Source of the DNA: Desulfocapsaceae bacterium
GTDB taxonomy: Bacteria > Desulfobacterota > Desulfobulbia > Desulfobulbales > Desulfocapsaceae
Reading direction: 5' to 3'
Assembly: GCA_028697885.1 (NCBI GenBank)
Contig: JAQVER010000005.1
Coordinates: 1 to 64,000, forward strand
DNA: 64,000 nucleotides
Of this stretch, positions 1 to 9,161 are shown in pieces. Numbering within the stretch: the stretch's first letter is position 1; each line of letters opens with the position of its first letter. The notes beneath the pieces were generated by a model that worked only from the letters and a program-made list of their open reading frames with translations, was not told the DNA's origin and did not search any database. Both the position numbers and the translations under genes were made by a program.

Positions 1-530
1 CCTGCAGGATTTTACAGGTTAAATCTCCTGTAAAAGATGGATACAGTGCCATTCAGGTTGGATTTGCTGAGAAAAAAACATCTCGGGTTACGAAGCCGCT
101 TATGGGGCATTTTAATAAATCAGGTGCAGAGGCCTACTATTATATCAAAGAGTTCAGGGTTGATAATGCTGAACAATATGAGGCTGGACAGACAATTAGT
201 TTGGAAGCACTTTTTAAAGTTGGTGATCTTGTTGATATCCAAGGAACAAGTAAGGGGCATGGCTTTCAGGGTGTTATGAAAAGACATGGCTTTAGTGGAG
301 GTTGTGCTGGTCATGGCTCACATCATCATAGAGCTCCAGGCTCAATCGGATGTAGTGCATGGCCTGCACGAGTTGTAAAGGGTAAAAAAATGCCTGGTCG
401 TATGGGTAACGACACCGTAATGACGAAGAATGTTATCATTTTAGACGTTCGTGCCGAAGAAAATATACTTCTGTTGAAGGGACCCGTTCCAGGTGCAAAA
501 CAGAGTCTTTTGAAAATCTTCAGTAAATAA
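1..530 (+). CDS. rplC: 50S ribosomal protein L3 (5' end outside window)
   Basis: The reading frame is open from the left edge (first full codon at base 3) to a TAA at 528-530, so only about the last 175 residues are present. L3 nucleates 23S rRNA folding near the peptidyl transferase centre. The Gly/His-rich loop typical of L3 is visible (GHGFQGVMKRHGFSGG, then GHGSHHHRAPGSIG), followed by the conserved KMPGRMGN segment. It is the first visible gene of an S10-type operon and is followed 37 nt later by rplD. The missing N-terminus is due to the window edge, not truncation. Confidence 0.97.
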   Translation, partial: CRILQVKSPVKDGYSAIQVGFAEKKTSRVTKPLMGHFNKSGAEAYYYIKEFRVDNAEQYEAGQTISLEALFKVGDLVDIQGTSKGHGFQGVMKRHGFSGGCAGHGSHHHRAPGSIGCSAWPARVVKGKKMPGRMGNDTVMTKNVIILDVRAEENILLLKGPVPGAKQSLLKIFSK

Positions 531-567
531 TTGATTCTGCTAATTGACCCGGTTCAAGGAGAAAATA

Positions 568-1191
568 ATGTCAACTGTAAGTGTATTAAATATTAAGAAT
601 GAAAAAGTTGGCGAGATCGAACTGAACGAAAAGGTTTTTGATCTTGTTGTGAAAGAACATCTGTTACACGATGTTGTTAAAATGCAGCTTGCTGCGCGGC
701 GTGCTGGAAATGCTTGTACCAAGACTCGGATTGAAGTAAGTGGTGGTGGTAGAAAGCCATGGCGTCAAAAAGGTACCGGGCGGGCTCGATCTGGTAGTAA
801 CACTTCACCCGTGTGGCGTGGTGGTGGTGTTGCTTTTGGCCCGAAACCTAGAGATTATAGCACCAAGTTGAATCGTAAAGTAAGAAAACAGGCTTTGGCA
901 ATGGCGATGAGTGCCAGGTTGCAAGAAGGGAACCTTGTTGTCCTTGATGATTTCACCCTGGATGCCATTAAAACTAAAGAATTTGTTAACGTAATGAATG
1001 TGCTTAATATTGAAAATGGCCTCATCATTACTCCTAATCTGAATGAGAATGTCAATAGATCAGCGCGAAACGTTAATGGCTTCAAGGTATTGTCAACAGA
1101 GGGATTGAATGTTTATGATATCCTTCTTCACAAAAAACTTGTGCTGCTGCAACCTGCTATTGAAGGACTTGAAAAAAGGGTGATGGCATGA
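568..1191 (+). CDS. rplD: 50S ribosomal protein L4
   Basis: L4 (207 aa) binds domain I of 23S rRNA and lines the exit tunnel; in enterobacteria it also represses its own operon, which is not shown here. The conserved loop GGGRKPWRQKGTGRARSG is present at about residues 64-81. An in-frame ATG 24 nt upstream exists, but the ATG at 568 is preferred because it is preceded by AAGGAG at proper spacing and gives the usual N-terminus (MSTVSVLN). The stop overlaps the rplW start (ATGA), indicating translational coupling. Confidence 0.97.
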   Translation: MSTVSVLNIKNEKVGEIELNEKVFDLVVKEHLLHDVVKMQLAARRAGNACTKTRIEVSGGGRKPWRQKGTGRARSGSNTSPVWRGGGVAFGPKPRDYSTKLNRKVRKQALAMAMSARLQEGNLVVLDDFTLDAIKTKEFVNVMNVLNIENGLIITPNLNENVNRSARNVNGFKVLSTEGLNVYDILLHKKLVLLQPAIEGLEKRVMA

Positions 1192-1475
1192 AAAATGTGT
1201 ATAATGTCTTAAAAGGTCCATGCCTAACGGAAAAGGCGGCATTGTTACAGGAAACAGACAATAAGATAGTTTTTAAGGTCAATCCTGATTCAAATAAAAT
1301 TGCAATTAAACAAGCGGTTGAGAAGATGTTTCCTGTGAAGGTTAAGCATGTTCATGTCGCCAATATGCATGGGAAACAAAAGCGAGTAGGAAAACATACT
1401 GGCTTTAGAAATGATTGGAAGAAGGCTTATGTTACACTTTCTGAAGGTCAGATTAACTTTGCAGATGAGTTGTAA
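1188..1475 (+). CDS. rplW: 50S ribosomal protein L23
   Basis: A 95-aa protein matching L23, which sits at the tunnel exit and forms the docking site for trigger factor and SRP. It starts with the family-typical LKGPCLTEKAALLQE segment and ends with the TGFRNDWKKAYVTL motif. The start codon overlaps the rplD stop by 4 nt, and rplB follows after a 93-nt gap. Confidence 0.96.
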   Translation: MKNVYNVLKGPCLTEKAALLQETDNKIVFKVNPDSNKIAIKQAVEKMFPVKVKHVHVANMHGKQKRVGKHTGFRNDWKKAYVTLSEGQINFADEL

Positions 1476-1568
1476 AGAGTCAAGAAGTTGATGGTGTTAG
1501 AAATTAAGCACCTTAATTAGTCAGCAAAGAAATCTATCCAAACAACCTGATGGAGCGATTGGGAAATC

Positions 1569-2390
1569 ATGAGTATTAAGACATACAAACCGACATCTGC
1601 CGGTAAACGGCACCATGTGTCGATACAAAATTCCGATTTGTCTAAGAACGGACCTGAAAAAAGTCTTGTTACCAGCTTGTCTAAGAGTGGTGGACGTAAT
1701 AATTACGGTCGTATAACAACGAGGCACATTGGTGGTGGTCATAAACGTAAATATCGGATTATTGATTTTAAGAGAAATAAAGTTGATATCAATGCCAAAG
1801 TTATTTCAATTGAATATGATCCGAATCGTACTGCAAATATTGCATTGTTGAGCTATCTTGATGGTGAAAAGACTTATATTCTTGCACCGGAAGGAATCTC
1901 TGTCGGTGATCAAATTGTTGCAGGCGATAATGTTGATATTAAGCCTGGTAACTGTTTACCAATGATGAATATTCCTCTTGGTACGATTATTCATAATATA
2001 GAGATGAAAATTGGAAAAGGTGCTCAGTTGGTAAGGAGTGCTGGTACTTCAGCTCAATTGATGGCTAAAGAGGGTAACTTTGTTCTTGTAAGACTACCTT
2101 CGAATGAAGTTCATAAATTTCATAAACTTTGTCGTGCTTGTATAGGTCAGGTCGGCAATAGAGAATATGAAAGTCAGAAACTTGGTAAAGCGGGTCGTAC
2201 CCGTTGGTTAGGTACCAGACCTTCGGTTCGCGGTGTTGCTATGAACCCTGTTGATCATCCAATGGGTGGTGGTGAGGGTAAGAGCTCGGGTGGTCGTCAT
2301 CCTTGTACTCCATGGGGCTATCCAACGAAGGGGTATAAGACGAGAACAAACAAGGCAACTGATAAATATATTATCAAGAAGAGATCATAA
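1569..2390 (+). CDS. rplB: 50S ribosomal protein L2
   Basis: L2 (273 aa) is a core 23S rRNA binder needed for subunit association and peptidyl transfer. The N-terminal [10 protein letters not shown] and the highly conserved C-terminal stretch around residues 220-235 ([19 protein letters not shown]), which carries the catalytically important histidine, are both intact. Length is standard. It lies between rplW and rpsS in canonical S10 order. Confidence 0.98.
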   Translation: MSIKTYKPTSAGKRHHVSIQNSDLSKNGPEKSLVTSLSKSGGRNNYGRITTRHIGGGHKRKYRIIDFKRNKVDINAKVISIEYDPNRTANIALLSYLDGEKTYILAPEGISVGDQIVAGDNVDIKPGNCLPMMNIPLGTIIHNIEMKIGKGAQLVRSAGTSAQLMAKEGNFVLVRLPSNEVHKFHKLCRACIGQVGNREYESQKLGKAGRTRWLGTRPSVRGVAMNPVDHPMGGGEGKSSGGRHPCTPWGYPTKGYKTRTNKATDKYIIKKRS

Positions 2391-2407
2391 GATACAAGGA
2401 GTAACGT

Positions 2408-2683
2408 ATGGCTCGTTCAGTAAAAAAAGGTCCTTTCATTGATGACCATTTGATAAAAAAGGTAGAAAAGGCAAACGAGAGCGCTTCGCGTAAGGTTATC
2501 AAAACATGGTCTCGACGTTCAGATATTATACCTCAAATGGTTGGCCTTACCTTTGCGGTTCACAATGGGAAAAAATTTATACCAGTTTTTGTTTCGGATA
2601 ACATGGTCGGTCATAAGCTTGGTGAGTTTTCACCAACGAGGACATATTATGGACATACCGCTGATAAAAAGGGAAAAAAATAA
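2408..2683 (+). CDS. rpsS: 30S ribosomal protein S19
   Basis: S19 (91 aa) binds the 3' major domain of 16S rRNA in the 30S head together with S13. The sequence begins [17 protein letters not shown] and contains the conserved [23 protein letters not shown]-type region and a basic tail. An AAGGAG site ends 8 nt before the ATG. Only 17 nt separate it from rplB. Confidence 0.97.
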   Translation: MARSVKKGPFIDDHLIKKVEKANESASRKVIKTWSRRSDIIPQMVGLTFAVHNGKKFIPVFVSDNMVGHKLGEFSPTRTYYGHTADKKGKK

Positions 2684-2728
2684 TTTAATTTTTAAACGTC
2701 CTGGCAAGACCTATTAGGAGTAAATATT

Positions 2729-3061
2729 ATGGAAGCTCGAGCCGTAGGGAGGGGGATTCGCATATCACCCCAAAAGGCAAGACTTCTTGCTGATGTTGTT
2801 CGGGGGATGAATGTCGACAAGGCGATTAATACTTTGAATTTTATGCCGAAAAAGGGTGCTAGAATTCTGAAGAAGGTCTTGGATTCAGCTATTGCGAATG
2901 CAACGCAAAATGACAAGGTTGATGTCGACACCCTTTATATTAAAAAAATCTTTATTGATGGTGGGCCATCATTAAAACGTATTATTCCAAGAGCTCAAGG
3001 TCGGGCAACTGGAATAATTAAAAGATCGAGTCATATTTCTGTGATTTTGGATGAACAATAG
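2729..3061 (+). CDS. rplV: 50S ribosomal protein L22
   Basis: L22 (110 aa) contacts all 23S rRNA domains, and its beta-hairpin lines the exit tunnel. The N-terminal RISPQKARLLADVVRGM motif and the C-terminal RIIPRAQGRATGIIKR hairpin and tail are clear. A TAGGAG site precedes the ATG. Canonical position between rpsS and rpsC. Confidence 0.97.
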   Translation: MEARAVGRGIRISPQKARLLADVVRGMNVDKAINTLNFMPKKGARILKKVLDSAIANATQNDKVDVDTLYIKKIFIDGGPSLKRIIPRAQGRATGIIKRSSHISVILDEQ

Positions 3062-3140
3062 TTCTTTACATTGTTCTTGGATCTGAGTATAATTTACAGT
3101 TTTTAATTTAATGAACTAAGTATTTTGGTGGAGGATTGTT

Positions 3141-3788
3141 TTGGGGCAGAAAGTTAATCCAATAGGAATGAGACTTAATATAACCCGGACATGGGATTCT
3201 ATCTGGTATGCAGATAAAAATTATTCAAATTATCTCATTGAAGATCAGAAAATTAGAAAATTTTTAAAACGTCGTCTTGGTCACGCAAGTCTTTCCAAGG
3301 TGATCCTTGAACGGACAGGTGATAAAGTACGTGTTAAACTTTTTACTGCCCGGCCTGGTATTATTATCGGTAAGAAAGGTTCTGAAATTGAGATTTTGAA
3401 GAAAGATCTTGAAAAGCAAATTAATCGTAGCGTTATTATTGATATTCAAGAAATCCGTAGGCCGGAAGCAGATGCTAAGTTGATTGCCGACAATGTAGCT
3501 GGTCAACTTGTAAGAAGGGTTGCATTTCGTCGTGCTATGAAGAAGGCAGTTAGTTCTGCGCTTCGGTTTGGAGTTAAGGGTATAAAGATATCTTGTTCAG
3601 GACGTCTCGGTGGAGCTGAGATGTCACGTTGTGAGTGGACTAGAGAGGGACGGGTTCCTTTGCATACTCTCCGTGCTGATATAGATTATGCCTTGTCTGA
3701 AGCGAATACCACCTATGGCATTATTGGTGTTAAAGTTTGGATTTTCAACGGTGAAGTGTTAAGTGAGGCCGATGCCGTAGTAGGGTAA
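3141..3788 (+). CDS. rpsC: 30S ribosomal protein S3
   Basis: S3 (215 aa) forms part of the mRNA entry channel and helicase site of the 30S head. The N-terminus [11 protein letters not shown] follows directly on a TTG start codon (3141), preceded by GGAGG at 3130-3134. The KH-domain motif [14 protein letters not shown] is present at about residues 70-83. One of several TTG starts in this operon. Confidence 0.97.
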   Translation: MGQKVNPIGMRLNITRTWDSIWYADKNYSNYLIEDQKIRKFLKRRLGHASLSKVILERTGDKVRVKLFTARPGIIIGKKGSEIEILKKDLEKQINRSVIIDIQEIRRPEADAKLIADNVAGQLVRRVAFRRAMKKAVSSALRFGVKGIKISCSGRLGGAEMSRCEWTREGRVPLHTLRADIDYALSEANTTYGIIGVKVWIFNGEVLSEADAVVG

Positions 3789-3839
3789 TCGACCAAGTTT
3801 TCAGTGTTGAAAGTTTCACTATTTTTTATGGAGTGAGAG

Positions 3840-4256
3840 ATGTTAAGTCCCAAAAAGGTCCTTCATCGGAAGGTATTTAAAGGTCGATTGACAGGAGTAG
3901 CTTTTCGTGGATCATCGATATCCTTCGGTGATTTTGCTTTGAAGGCACTTGACTGCGGTAAGATGAGCGCTCGTCAGATAGAAGCTGCTCGTATTGCAGT
4001 TAATAGAAAGATCAAACGTGGTGGTAAGGTTTGGATCAGGGTTTTTCCTGATAAACCCATTACTAAAAAAGCAGCAGAAACACGAATGGGTAAAGGAAAG
4101 GGTAGTCCAGAATATTGGGTCGCCCAGATTCATCCAGGTAAGATTCTTTTCGAAATTGCAGGTATTGATGAAGAGCTTGCCATTCGTGCTTTAACTCTTG
4201 CCGGTAATAAATTACCTTTTGCTACTAAGGTTGTTTCGCGGGGGGATATGATATGA
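3840..4256 (+). CDS. rplP: 50S ribosomal protein L16
   Basis: L16 (138 aa) organises the A-site side of the large subunit. It carries the N-terminal [15 protein letters not shown] basic segment, the [17 protein letters not shown] motif and the [14 protein letters not shown] region. Its last codons overlap the rpmC start by 4 nt (ATGA). Confidence 0.97.
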   Translation: MLSPKKVLHRKVFKGRLTGVAFRGSSISFGDFALKALDCGKMSARQIEAARIAVNRKIKRGGKVWIRVFPDKPITKKAAETRMGKGKGSPEYWVAQIHPGKILFEIAGIDEELAIRALTLAGNKLPFATKVVSRGDMI

Positions 4257-4444
4257 AGATGAATGATGTTCGTAAGATGTCTGCTGAGGAACTTGTTAAA
4301 AAAGAAATTGATTTAAGAGAAGAGATTTCTAAGCTGACATTTAAGCATAAGATCAGACCTCTTGAGAATACATCGCGGGTATCAATGCTCCGTAAGGATA
4401 TTGCAAGAATACTTACACTTCGTACCCAGATGAGTATTAGCTAA
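4253..4444 (+). CDS. rpmC: 50S ribosomal protein L29
   Basis: A 63-aa helical protein with the L29 pattern: an N-terminal [17 protein letters not shown] helix, then [25 protein letters not shown]29 lies beside L23 at the exit tunnel and helps chaperone docking. The start overlaps rplP by 4 nt; an in-frame ATG two codons later is an alternative. Confidence 0.95.
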   Translation: MKMNDVRKMSAEELVKKEIDLREEISKLTFKHKIRPLENTSRVSMLRKDIARILTLRTQMSIS

Positions 4445-4503
4445 ATTAAATTTTATTTAATTAAAATAAAATCCTGCATCCTATAACTCGAATTGAAAAG
4501 ATT

Positions 4504-4764
4504 ATGAGTGAGATAAATAAATCAAAAAAAACAAAAACAGGTTCTGTTGTAAGTGACAGGATGGAAAAAAGTATTGTTGTTCAGGTTGAAAGGAAAATCA
4601 AACACGCTTTGTACGGTAAGTTTGTTAAGAAAACTGTAAAATATATAGCTGATGATCCTGAAAATTTGTGCAAAATTGGTGATCTTGTTCTGATTGAAGA
4701 ATGTCGTCCCTTGAGTAAAAGAAAGCGTTGGCGTCTGAGAACAATATTAGATCGTTCTGTTTAA
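4504..4764 (+). CDS. rpsQ: 30S ribosomal protein S17
   Basis: S17 (86 aa) is a primary 16S rRNA-binding protein with an OB fold. Visible motifs are GSVVSDRMEKSIVVQVER near the N-terminus and the C-terminal DLVLIEECRPLSKRKRWRL. An AT-rich 59-nt gap separates it from rpmC. Confidence 0.96.
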   Translation: MSEINKSKKTKTGSVVSDRMEKSIVVQVERKIKHALYGKFVKKTVKYIADDPENLCKIGDLVLIEECRPLSKRKRWRLRTILDRSV

Positions 4765-4826
4765 TAATATACAGTATTACGGTTAAATTACTGTGATCTG
4801 CAACTGATGAAAAGTCAGGTGAAATT

Positions 4827-5195
4827 ATGATACAAACTGAAACAGTGCTTAATGTTGCCGATAATTCCGGAGCCAGAAAAGTACTATGTATGAGGGTTCT
4901 TGGTGGCTCTCGGAAACGCTATGCTTCTATTGGTGATATTATTATAGTTGCCGTTAAAGAGGCCATACCGCATGCCAAGGTAAAAAAAGGTGATGTCATG
5001 AAAGCCGTTGTTGTACGTACTGCTAAAGAATTAAAGCGTATGGATGACACCTGGGTTAAATTTGATGACAATGCCGCAGTTATTCTTTCGGGTAGCGGTG
5101 AACCGCTTGGTACCCGTATTTTTGGCCCTGTTGCAAGGGAGTTACGTAGTCAGGGTTTTATGAAAATTATCTCATTGGCACCTGAAGTTCTTTAG
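4827..5195 (+). CDS. rplN: 50S ribosomal protein L14
   Basis: L14 (122 aa, standard length) contacts 16S rRNA helix 14 across the subunit interface and binds the silencing factor RsfS. The N-terminal [19 protein letters not shown] and the C-terminal [13 protein letters not shown] segments are intact. First gene of the spc part of the block. Confidence 0.97.
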   Translation: MIQTETVLNVADNSGARKVLCMRVLGGSRKRYASIGDIIIVAVKEAIPHAKVKKGDVMKAVVVRTAKELKRMDDTWVKFDDNAAVILSGSGEPLGTRIFGPVARELRSQGFMKIISLAPEVL

Positions 5196-5250
5196 TGTCT
5201 TTCATGTCATCTAATTGGCATACAGTTTATTGAGCATAAAGGTATTGAAA

Positions 5251-5586
5251 ATGGCGCAAGGTAAAACATACCTGAAAAAAAATGATCAGGTTGAAGTGAT
5301 TGCAGGTAAGGATAAAGGTCGTGTTGGCAAAATCTTACGTGTTGTCCTGGATAAAGATAAGGCCGTTGTTGAACGTATTAATATGGTTAAACGTCATCAA
5401 AAACCAACGGAAATGAACCAGCAAGGTCAAATTGTAGAGAAAGAGGCGCCTATTCATGTCTCTAATTTACAGTTGATTTGTCCTGAGTGTACCAAAACTG
5501 GTCGTGTAGGAAAAAGAATACTCGAAGATGGCACAAAAATTCGTTTTTGTAAAAGTTGTGGTGAATCCATCGAGACTAAATCATAG
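5251..5586 (+). CDS. rplX: 50S ribosomal protein L24 with Cys4 tail
   Basis: L24 (111 aa) initiates 50S assembly. The KOW motif [18 protein letters not shown] is at about residues 9-26. The ATG at 5251 ([12 protein letters not shown]) is preferred over an upstream in-frame codon at 5215 because an AAAGG element sits 5-10 nt before it and the N-terminus then fits the family. The C-terminal third carries CPEC and CKSC pairs, which could bind zinc; such Cys-containing L24 forms occur in many bacteria. Confidence 0.95.
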   Translation: MAQGKTYLKKNDQVEVIAGKDKGRVGKILRVVLDKDKAVVERINMVKRHQKPTEMNQQGQIVEKEAPIHVSNLQLICPECTKTGRVGKRILEDGTKIRFCKSCGESIETKS

Positions 5587-5617
5587 GTTTTTAAGAAGTT
5601 TACGTTAGGGGTAAGAA

Positions 5618-6157
5618 ATGGGTGCACTGAAAAATTTTTATAATGAGGAATGTGTCCCTGCTCTGAAAACAGAGTTTGGATATTCTAATATAATGCAGGT
5701 CCCGAAGATTAAGAAAATTGTTCTTAATATGGGACTTGGTGAAGCTGTACAGAATCCTAAAATTATTGAAGGTGCTGTAGAAGAACTTTCAAGAATAGCC
5801 GGTCAACGTGCGGTGATAACCAGGGCGAAAAAATCGATTGCCGGTTTCAAGTTGAGAGAAGGTGTTGCAATCGGTTGCTGTGTTACTTTACGAGAAGATC
5901 GTATGTATAATTTTTTCAGTAAACTGGTTAATGTGGCCTTGCCTCGTGTTCGAGATTTTCGTGGATTATCACCAAAGTGGTTTGATGGTCGAGGAAATTA
6001 TTCAATGGGAATTAAAGAACATATAATATTCCCTGAGATTGATTATGATAAAATTGATAAGATCAAAGGGTTCAATATTACTATTGTTACCTCAGCTAAA
6101 ACAAATGAAGAGGGACGTTCACTGCTTAAATATTTAGGAATGCCCTTTAAGAAATAA
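5618..6157 (+). CDS. rplE: 50S ribosomal protein L5
   Basis: L5 (179 aa) binds 5S rRNA and contacts P-site tRNA and S13 across bridge B1b. Conserved parts include [29 protein letters not shown] and the [19 protein letters not shown] region. It lies 31 nt after rplX and precedes rpsN as in typical spc operons. Confidence 0.97.
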   Translation: MGALKNFYNEECVPALKTEFGYSNIMQVPKIKKIVLNMGLGEAVQNPKIIEGAVEELSRIAGQRAVITRAKKSIAGFKLREGVAIGCCVTLREDRMYNFFSKLVNVALPRVRDFRGLSPKWFDGRGNYSMGIKEHIIFPEIDYDKIDKIKGFNITIVTSAKTNEEGRSLLKYLGMPFKK

Positions 6158-6204
6158 TAGTATTTTACTTTTAATATTTTAATGACAGGTAACTGGAGGT
6201 TGTT

Positions 6205-6390
6205 TTGGCCAAAAAATCTTTAATTGCAAAAGCACAACGTGAGCCAAAATTCAAAGTGAGAAGCTATAATCGATGTCCTCTGTGTGGACGTCCAAGAGGC
6301 TTTCTAAGGAAATTTGGTATCTGCAGGATATGTTTTCGTGGATTAGCATCTCATGGTGAAATAACTGGTGTTGTGAAATCTAGTTGGTAA
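6205..6390 (+). CDS. rpsN: 30S ribosomal protein S14, zinc-binding (type Z)
   Basis: A 61-aa S14 of the short zinc-ribbon type: two CxxC pairs (CPLC and CRIC) flank the [11 protein letters not shown] core. It binds 16S rRNA in the 30S head. Translation starts at TTG 6205 with GGAGG immediately upstream. The zinc-dependent paralogue is the only S14 in the operon; whether a zinc-free copy exists elsewhere cannot be told from this window. Confidence 0.96.
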   Translation: MAKKSLIAKAQREPKFKVRSYNRCPLCGRPRGFLRKFGICRICFRGLASHGEITGVVKSSW

Positions 6391-6442
6391 TAACATTGGT
6401 AATTTTTTATTTATATTTTGATGATGAAAAGGAGTGTTCGCC

Positions 6443-6841
6443 ATGTCCATGAGCGATCCCCTGGCAGATATGCTGACCAGGTTGAGAAATGCAGTAATGG
6501 TAAAATTTGATAGTGTAAAGATGCCTAAATCCAACGTGAAGGTTAGTATTGCAAAGGTACTAAAAGAGGAAGGATTTATTGCTGACTATCATGTGACTGA
6601 TGATGGTGTGCAGGGGACTTTGACAATTGATTTGAAATATGGATCTAACAAAGAGCCTGTTATTGTAGGTATTAAACGTATTAGTAAACCGGGTTTGAGG
6701 AAATATGCCAAGGCCAACGCCATTTCAAAAGTTTTGAATGGATTAGGTATAGCCATAATTTCAACTTCTAGTGGTATTGTAACTGACAAAACTGCACGAG
6801 CCAACAACACTGGTGGAGAGATACTTTGTGAGGTTTGGTAA
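6443..6841 (+). CDS. rpsH: 30S ribosomal protein S8
   Basis: S8 (132 aa) binds the central domain of 16S rRNA; in E. coli it also represses the spc operon. The ATG at 6443 follows AAAGGAG (6427-6433) and gives the classic [15 protein letters not shown]-terminus; an in-frame ATG at 6434 lies right against the Shine-Dalgarno sequence and is unlikely. The C-terminal [20 protein letters not shown] motif is intact. Confidence 0.97.
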   Translation: MSMSDPLADMLTRLRNAVMVKFDSVKMPKSNVKVSIAKVLKEEGFIADYHVTDDGVQGTLTIDLKYGSNKEPVIVGIKRISKPGLRKYAKANAISKVLNGLGIAIISTSSGIVTDKTARANNTGGEILCEVW

Positions 6842-6867
6842 CAAATCCACAAATAACGGAGGGTAAT

Positions 6868-7410
6868 ATGTCTCGTATTGGAAAACAACCTATTCCTGTG
6901 CCTGTTGGTGTGACAATCACTGTAGATGGTCAGCATGTATCAGTAAAAGGTGCTAAGGGATTACTGGAAAGAACTGTTCGTGAAGAAATAAAGATTGTTC
7001 AACAGGACAATGAATTATTGATAGATACACATGTTGTAGACAACAAATCCAGTGCTTTTCGGGGCTTGTTTCGTAGTTTAATCAATAATATGGTTGTTGG
7101 TGTTGATCAAGGTTTTAAAAAAATAATGTTGGTTGAAGGTGTTGGCTATAAGGCTAATGTCACAGGTAATACTTTGACACTTAATGTCGGTTATTCTAAT
7201 CCTGTTGATTTTATTTTACCCGATGGTATTACTGCTAGTGTAGAAAATAATACCAAAATTAATTTAGAATCGATTGATAAGGAATTACTTGGTCTTACAG
7301 CTTCCCAGATTCGCAGTATCCGAAAACCTGAGCCTTATAAAGGTAAAGGAATTCGGTATTCTGATGAGCACATTGTGCGTAAGGTTGGTAAGTCTGCTGG
7401 TAAAAAATAA
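6868..7410 (+). CDS. rplF: 50S ribosomal protein L6
   Basis: L6 (180 aa) lies near the sarcin-ricin loop and is needed for late 50S assembly. MSRIGKQPIPVPVGV at the start and the EPYKGKGIRYSDEHIVRK-type C-terminal motif identify it. The ATG at 6868 is preceded by GGAGGG; an in-frame codon at 6835 overlapping rpsH has no such site. Confidence 0.97.
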   Translation: MSRIGKQPIPVPVGVTITVDGQHVSVKGAKGLLERTVREEIKIVQQDNELLIDTHVVDNKSSAFRGLFRSLINNMVVGVDQGFKKIMLVEGVGYKANVTGNTLTLNVGYSNPVDFILPDGITASVENNTKINLESIDKELLGLTASQIRSIRKPEPYKGKGIRYSDEHIVRKVGKSAGKK

Positions 7411-7460
7411 ATATCTGTGACCTCAGGTTGTTGCAGATTATTCAATAATGGTAAATTAAC

Positions 7461-7826
7461 ATGGCTAAGACAAATGCTAGGGCCACAGCAAGGGCAAAGC
7501 GGGTAAGTCGTATTCGTAAGAAAATTACCGGCACAAGTGATCGGCCCCGATTGAGAGTTTTTAAAAGTAATAAGCATATTTATGCGCAGATTATAGATGA
7601 CAGTCTTGGTAAGACTGTGGCCTTTATGTCAACAGTAGACAAAGCATTTGAGCTTGCTGATATAAAAGGAAAAATTGGTGCAGCTGAAAAAGTTGGAATT
7701 ATGTTGGCTGAACGAGCGAAAGCAGCTGGAATTAATAAAGTTGTTTTTGATCGTGGTGGATTTATATATCATGGTCGTATCAAGGCAGTTTCCGATGGGG
7801 CCCGTAAGGGTGGGCTTCAATTTTAA
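7461..7826 (+). CDS. rplR: 50S ribosomal protein L18
   Basis: L18 (121 aa) binds 5S rRNA with L5 to form the central protuberance. Motifs: [22 protein letters not shown] and the C-terminal [23 protein letters not shown]. Between rplF and rpsE as expected. Confidence 0.97.
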   Translation: MAKTNARATARAKRVSRIRKKITGTSDRPRLRVFKSNKHIYAQIIDDSLGKTVAFMSTVDKAFELADIKGKIGAAEKVGIMLAERAKAAGINKVVFDRGGFIYHGRIKAVSDGARKGGLQF

Positions 7827-7855
7827 TGAACTTGTACTTTTAGGGGGGGTGTCCC

Positions 7856-8368
7856 TTGTCTGATTTTAAACGTTCCAAGAGTGAAACTCCTGAGGAACTG
7901 ATTGAGAAAATTGTTTTTATCAACAGGGTTGCTAAGGTTGTAAAGGGTGGCCGAAGGTTCAGCTTTAGTGCTATTGTTGTGGTTGGAGATGGCAAAGGTA
8001 AGGTTGGATACGGGCTCGGCAAAGCAAATCAAGTCCCTGATGCAATCCGTAAGGGTGTAGAGCAAGCCAAGAAGGATATGACTTCTGTTGCTTTAACTGA
8101 ATTCTCAATACCTCACACCATTATTGGTCATTATGGCGCTGGGAGAGTTCTCCTTAAACCAGCTTCAGAGGGTACCGGAGTTATCGCCGGTGGTCCAGTA
8201 CGCGCCGTTTTAGAAGCAGTTGGTGTTACAAATATTCTTACCAAATGTCTGGGCTCCCATAATCCCCATAATATGGTTAAGGCGACATTGAGTGGATTGA
8301 GAACTTTACGTTCCGGACAAAGTATTGCTAAATTACGCGGTAAATCTTTAGACGAAATATCTGCATAA
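7856..8368 (+). CDS. rpsE: 30S ribosomal protein S5
   Basis: S5 (170 aa) acts in decoding accuracy and, with S3 and S4, at the mRNA entry site. The dsRBD-like N-terminal part ([21 protein letters not shown]) and the [22 protein letters not shown] region are typical. TTG at 7856 is used, preceded by a run of G residues (TTAGGGGGGG) that serves as the ribosome binding site. Confidence 0.97.
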   Translation: MSDFKRSKSETPEELIEKIVFINRVAKVVKGGRRFSFSAIVVVGDGKGKVGYGLGKANQVPDAIRKGVEQAKKDMTSVALTEFSIPHTIIGHYGAGRVLLKPASEGTGVIAGGPVRAVLEAVGVTNILTKCLGSHNPHNMVKATLSGLRTLRSGQSIAKLRGKSLDEISA

Positions 8369-8372
8369 CTTG

Positions 8373-8422
8373 AGCACATTCTTTTTATGACTATTATTTT
8401 CATAAAAAGGTGTGCTTTTTTA
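8373..8422 (+). terminator. Hairpin plus T-run inside the spc operon, between rpsE and rpmD
   Basis: Arms AGCACA-TT-CTTTTTATG (8373-8389) and CATAAAAAGG-TGTGCT (8401-8416) pair over about 15 bp with a small internal bulge, followed directly by TTTTT. It looks like an intrinsic terminator although rpmD, rplO and secY continue on the same strand 28 nt downstream, so it may give partial termination or protect a processed 3' end. Confidence 0.6.
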
Positions 8423-8450
8423 TATTATTTGAACTTAAAAAGGTAGTCAC

Positions 8451-8633
8451 ATGGCCGAGACAATCACATATACTTTGGTCAAGAGTGGGATAGGCAGTAC
8501 TCTAAAAATCAGGGCCACACTTACTGGTTTAGGTTTGACCAAGATGCAAAAAACTGTCACCCGTAAGAATACACCCGAAATCAGGGGAATGCTTAATAAG
8601 GTAGGGCATCTCATTCGAGTTGAGGAGATTTAA
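8451..8633 (+). CDS. rpmD: 50S ribosomal protein L30
   Basis: A 60-aa protein with the L30 pattern: ITYTLVKSGIGSTLKIRATLTGLGL followed by NTPEIRGMLNKVGHLIRVEE. L30 is a small, non-essential 50S protein lost in several phyla. It ends one base before the rplO start. Confidence 0.95.
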   Translation: MAETITYTLVKSGIGSTLKIRATLTGLGLTKMQKTVTRKNTPEIRGMLNKVGHLIRVEEI

Positions 8634-8634
8634 C

Positions 8635-9081
8635 ATGATTACATTAGCTAACCTTTCACCAAATCCAGGATCAAATCGCGAGAGAAAACGTGTCGGTCGA
8701 GGTCCTGGCTCAGGAAATGGTAAAACTGCTGGTAGAGGCCATAAGGGTGCAAATTCTCGCTCTGGGGCAAAAATTCGCCTAGGATTTGAAGGTGGCCAGA
8801 TGCCACTTGCTCGTCGTTTGCCTAAACGTGGTTTTCATAATAAATTTAAAGTCGAATATGGCATAGTCTCTCTTGCTCAATTAAATCAATTTGATGCCGG
8901 TAGTGATATAACGGTTGATATGTTGGTCCGAAAGGGAATGGTTAAAAAGGATCTTCTTGTTAAAGTTTTAGCAAATGGAGATATTACCAAAGCTATAAAT
9001 ATTACTATTGATAAAATTAGCACGGGAGCCAAGGAAAAGATTGAAGCTGCTGGTGGTAAGGTTATTGAAATTAATAGTTGA
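8635..9081 (+). CDS. rplO: 50S ribosomal protein L15
   Basis: L15 (148 aa) enters late in 50S assembly. The glycine-rich N-terminal region (KRVGRGPGSGNGKTAGRGHKG) and the GFEGGQMPLARRLPKRGF motif are diagnostic. The ATG at 8635 gives MITLANLSPNPGS; an in-frame upstream codon at 8620 lies inside rpmD. TGAGGAG at the 3' end of rpmD is the ribosome binding site. Confidence 0.97.
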   Translation: MITLANLSPNPGSNRERKRVGRGPGSGNGKTAGRGHKGANSRSGAKIRLGFEGGQMPLARRLPKRGFHNKFKVEYGIVSLAQLNQFDAGSDITVDMLVRKGMVKKDLLVKVLANGDITKAINITIDKISTGAKEKIEAAGGKVIEINS

Positions 9082-9099
9082 TTTTGATTAACTTGACGG

Positions 9100-9128
9100 T
9101 ATGCATTTATAATTTAAATAAATGCATA
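9100..9128 (+). repeat. 11-bp inverted repeat between rplO and secY
   Basis: TATGCATTTAT (9100-9110) and its exact reverse complement (9118-9128) are separated by 7 nt. The stem is AT-rich and has no T-run after it, so it is not a clear terminator; it could be a processing or attenuation element ahead of secY. Confidence 0.5.
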
Positions 9129-9161
9129 TCATAAAATTATGTTGAGTAATGGTTTGAATTA

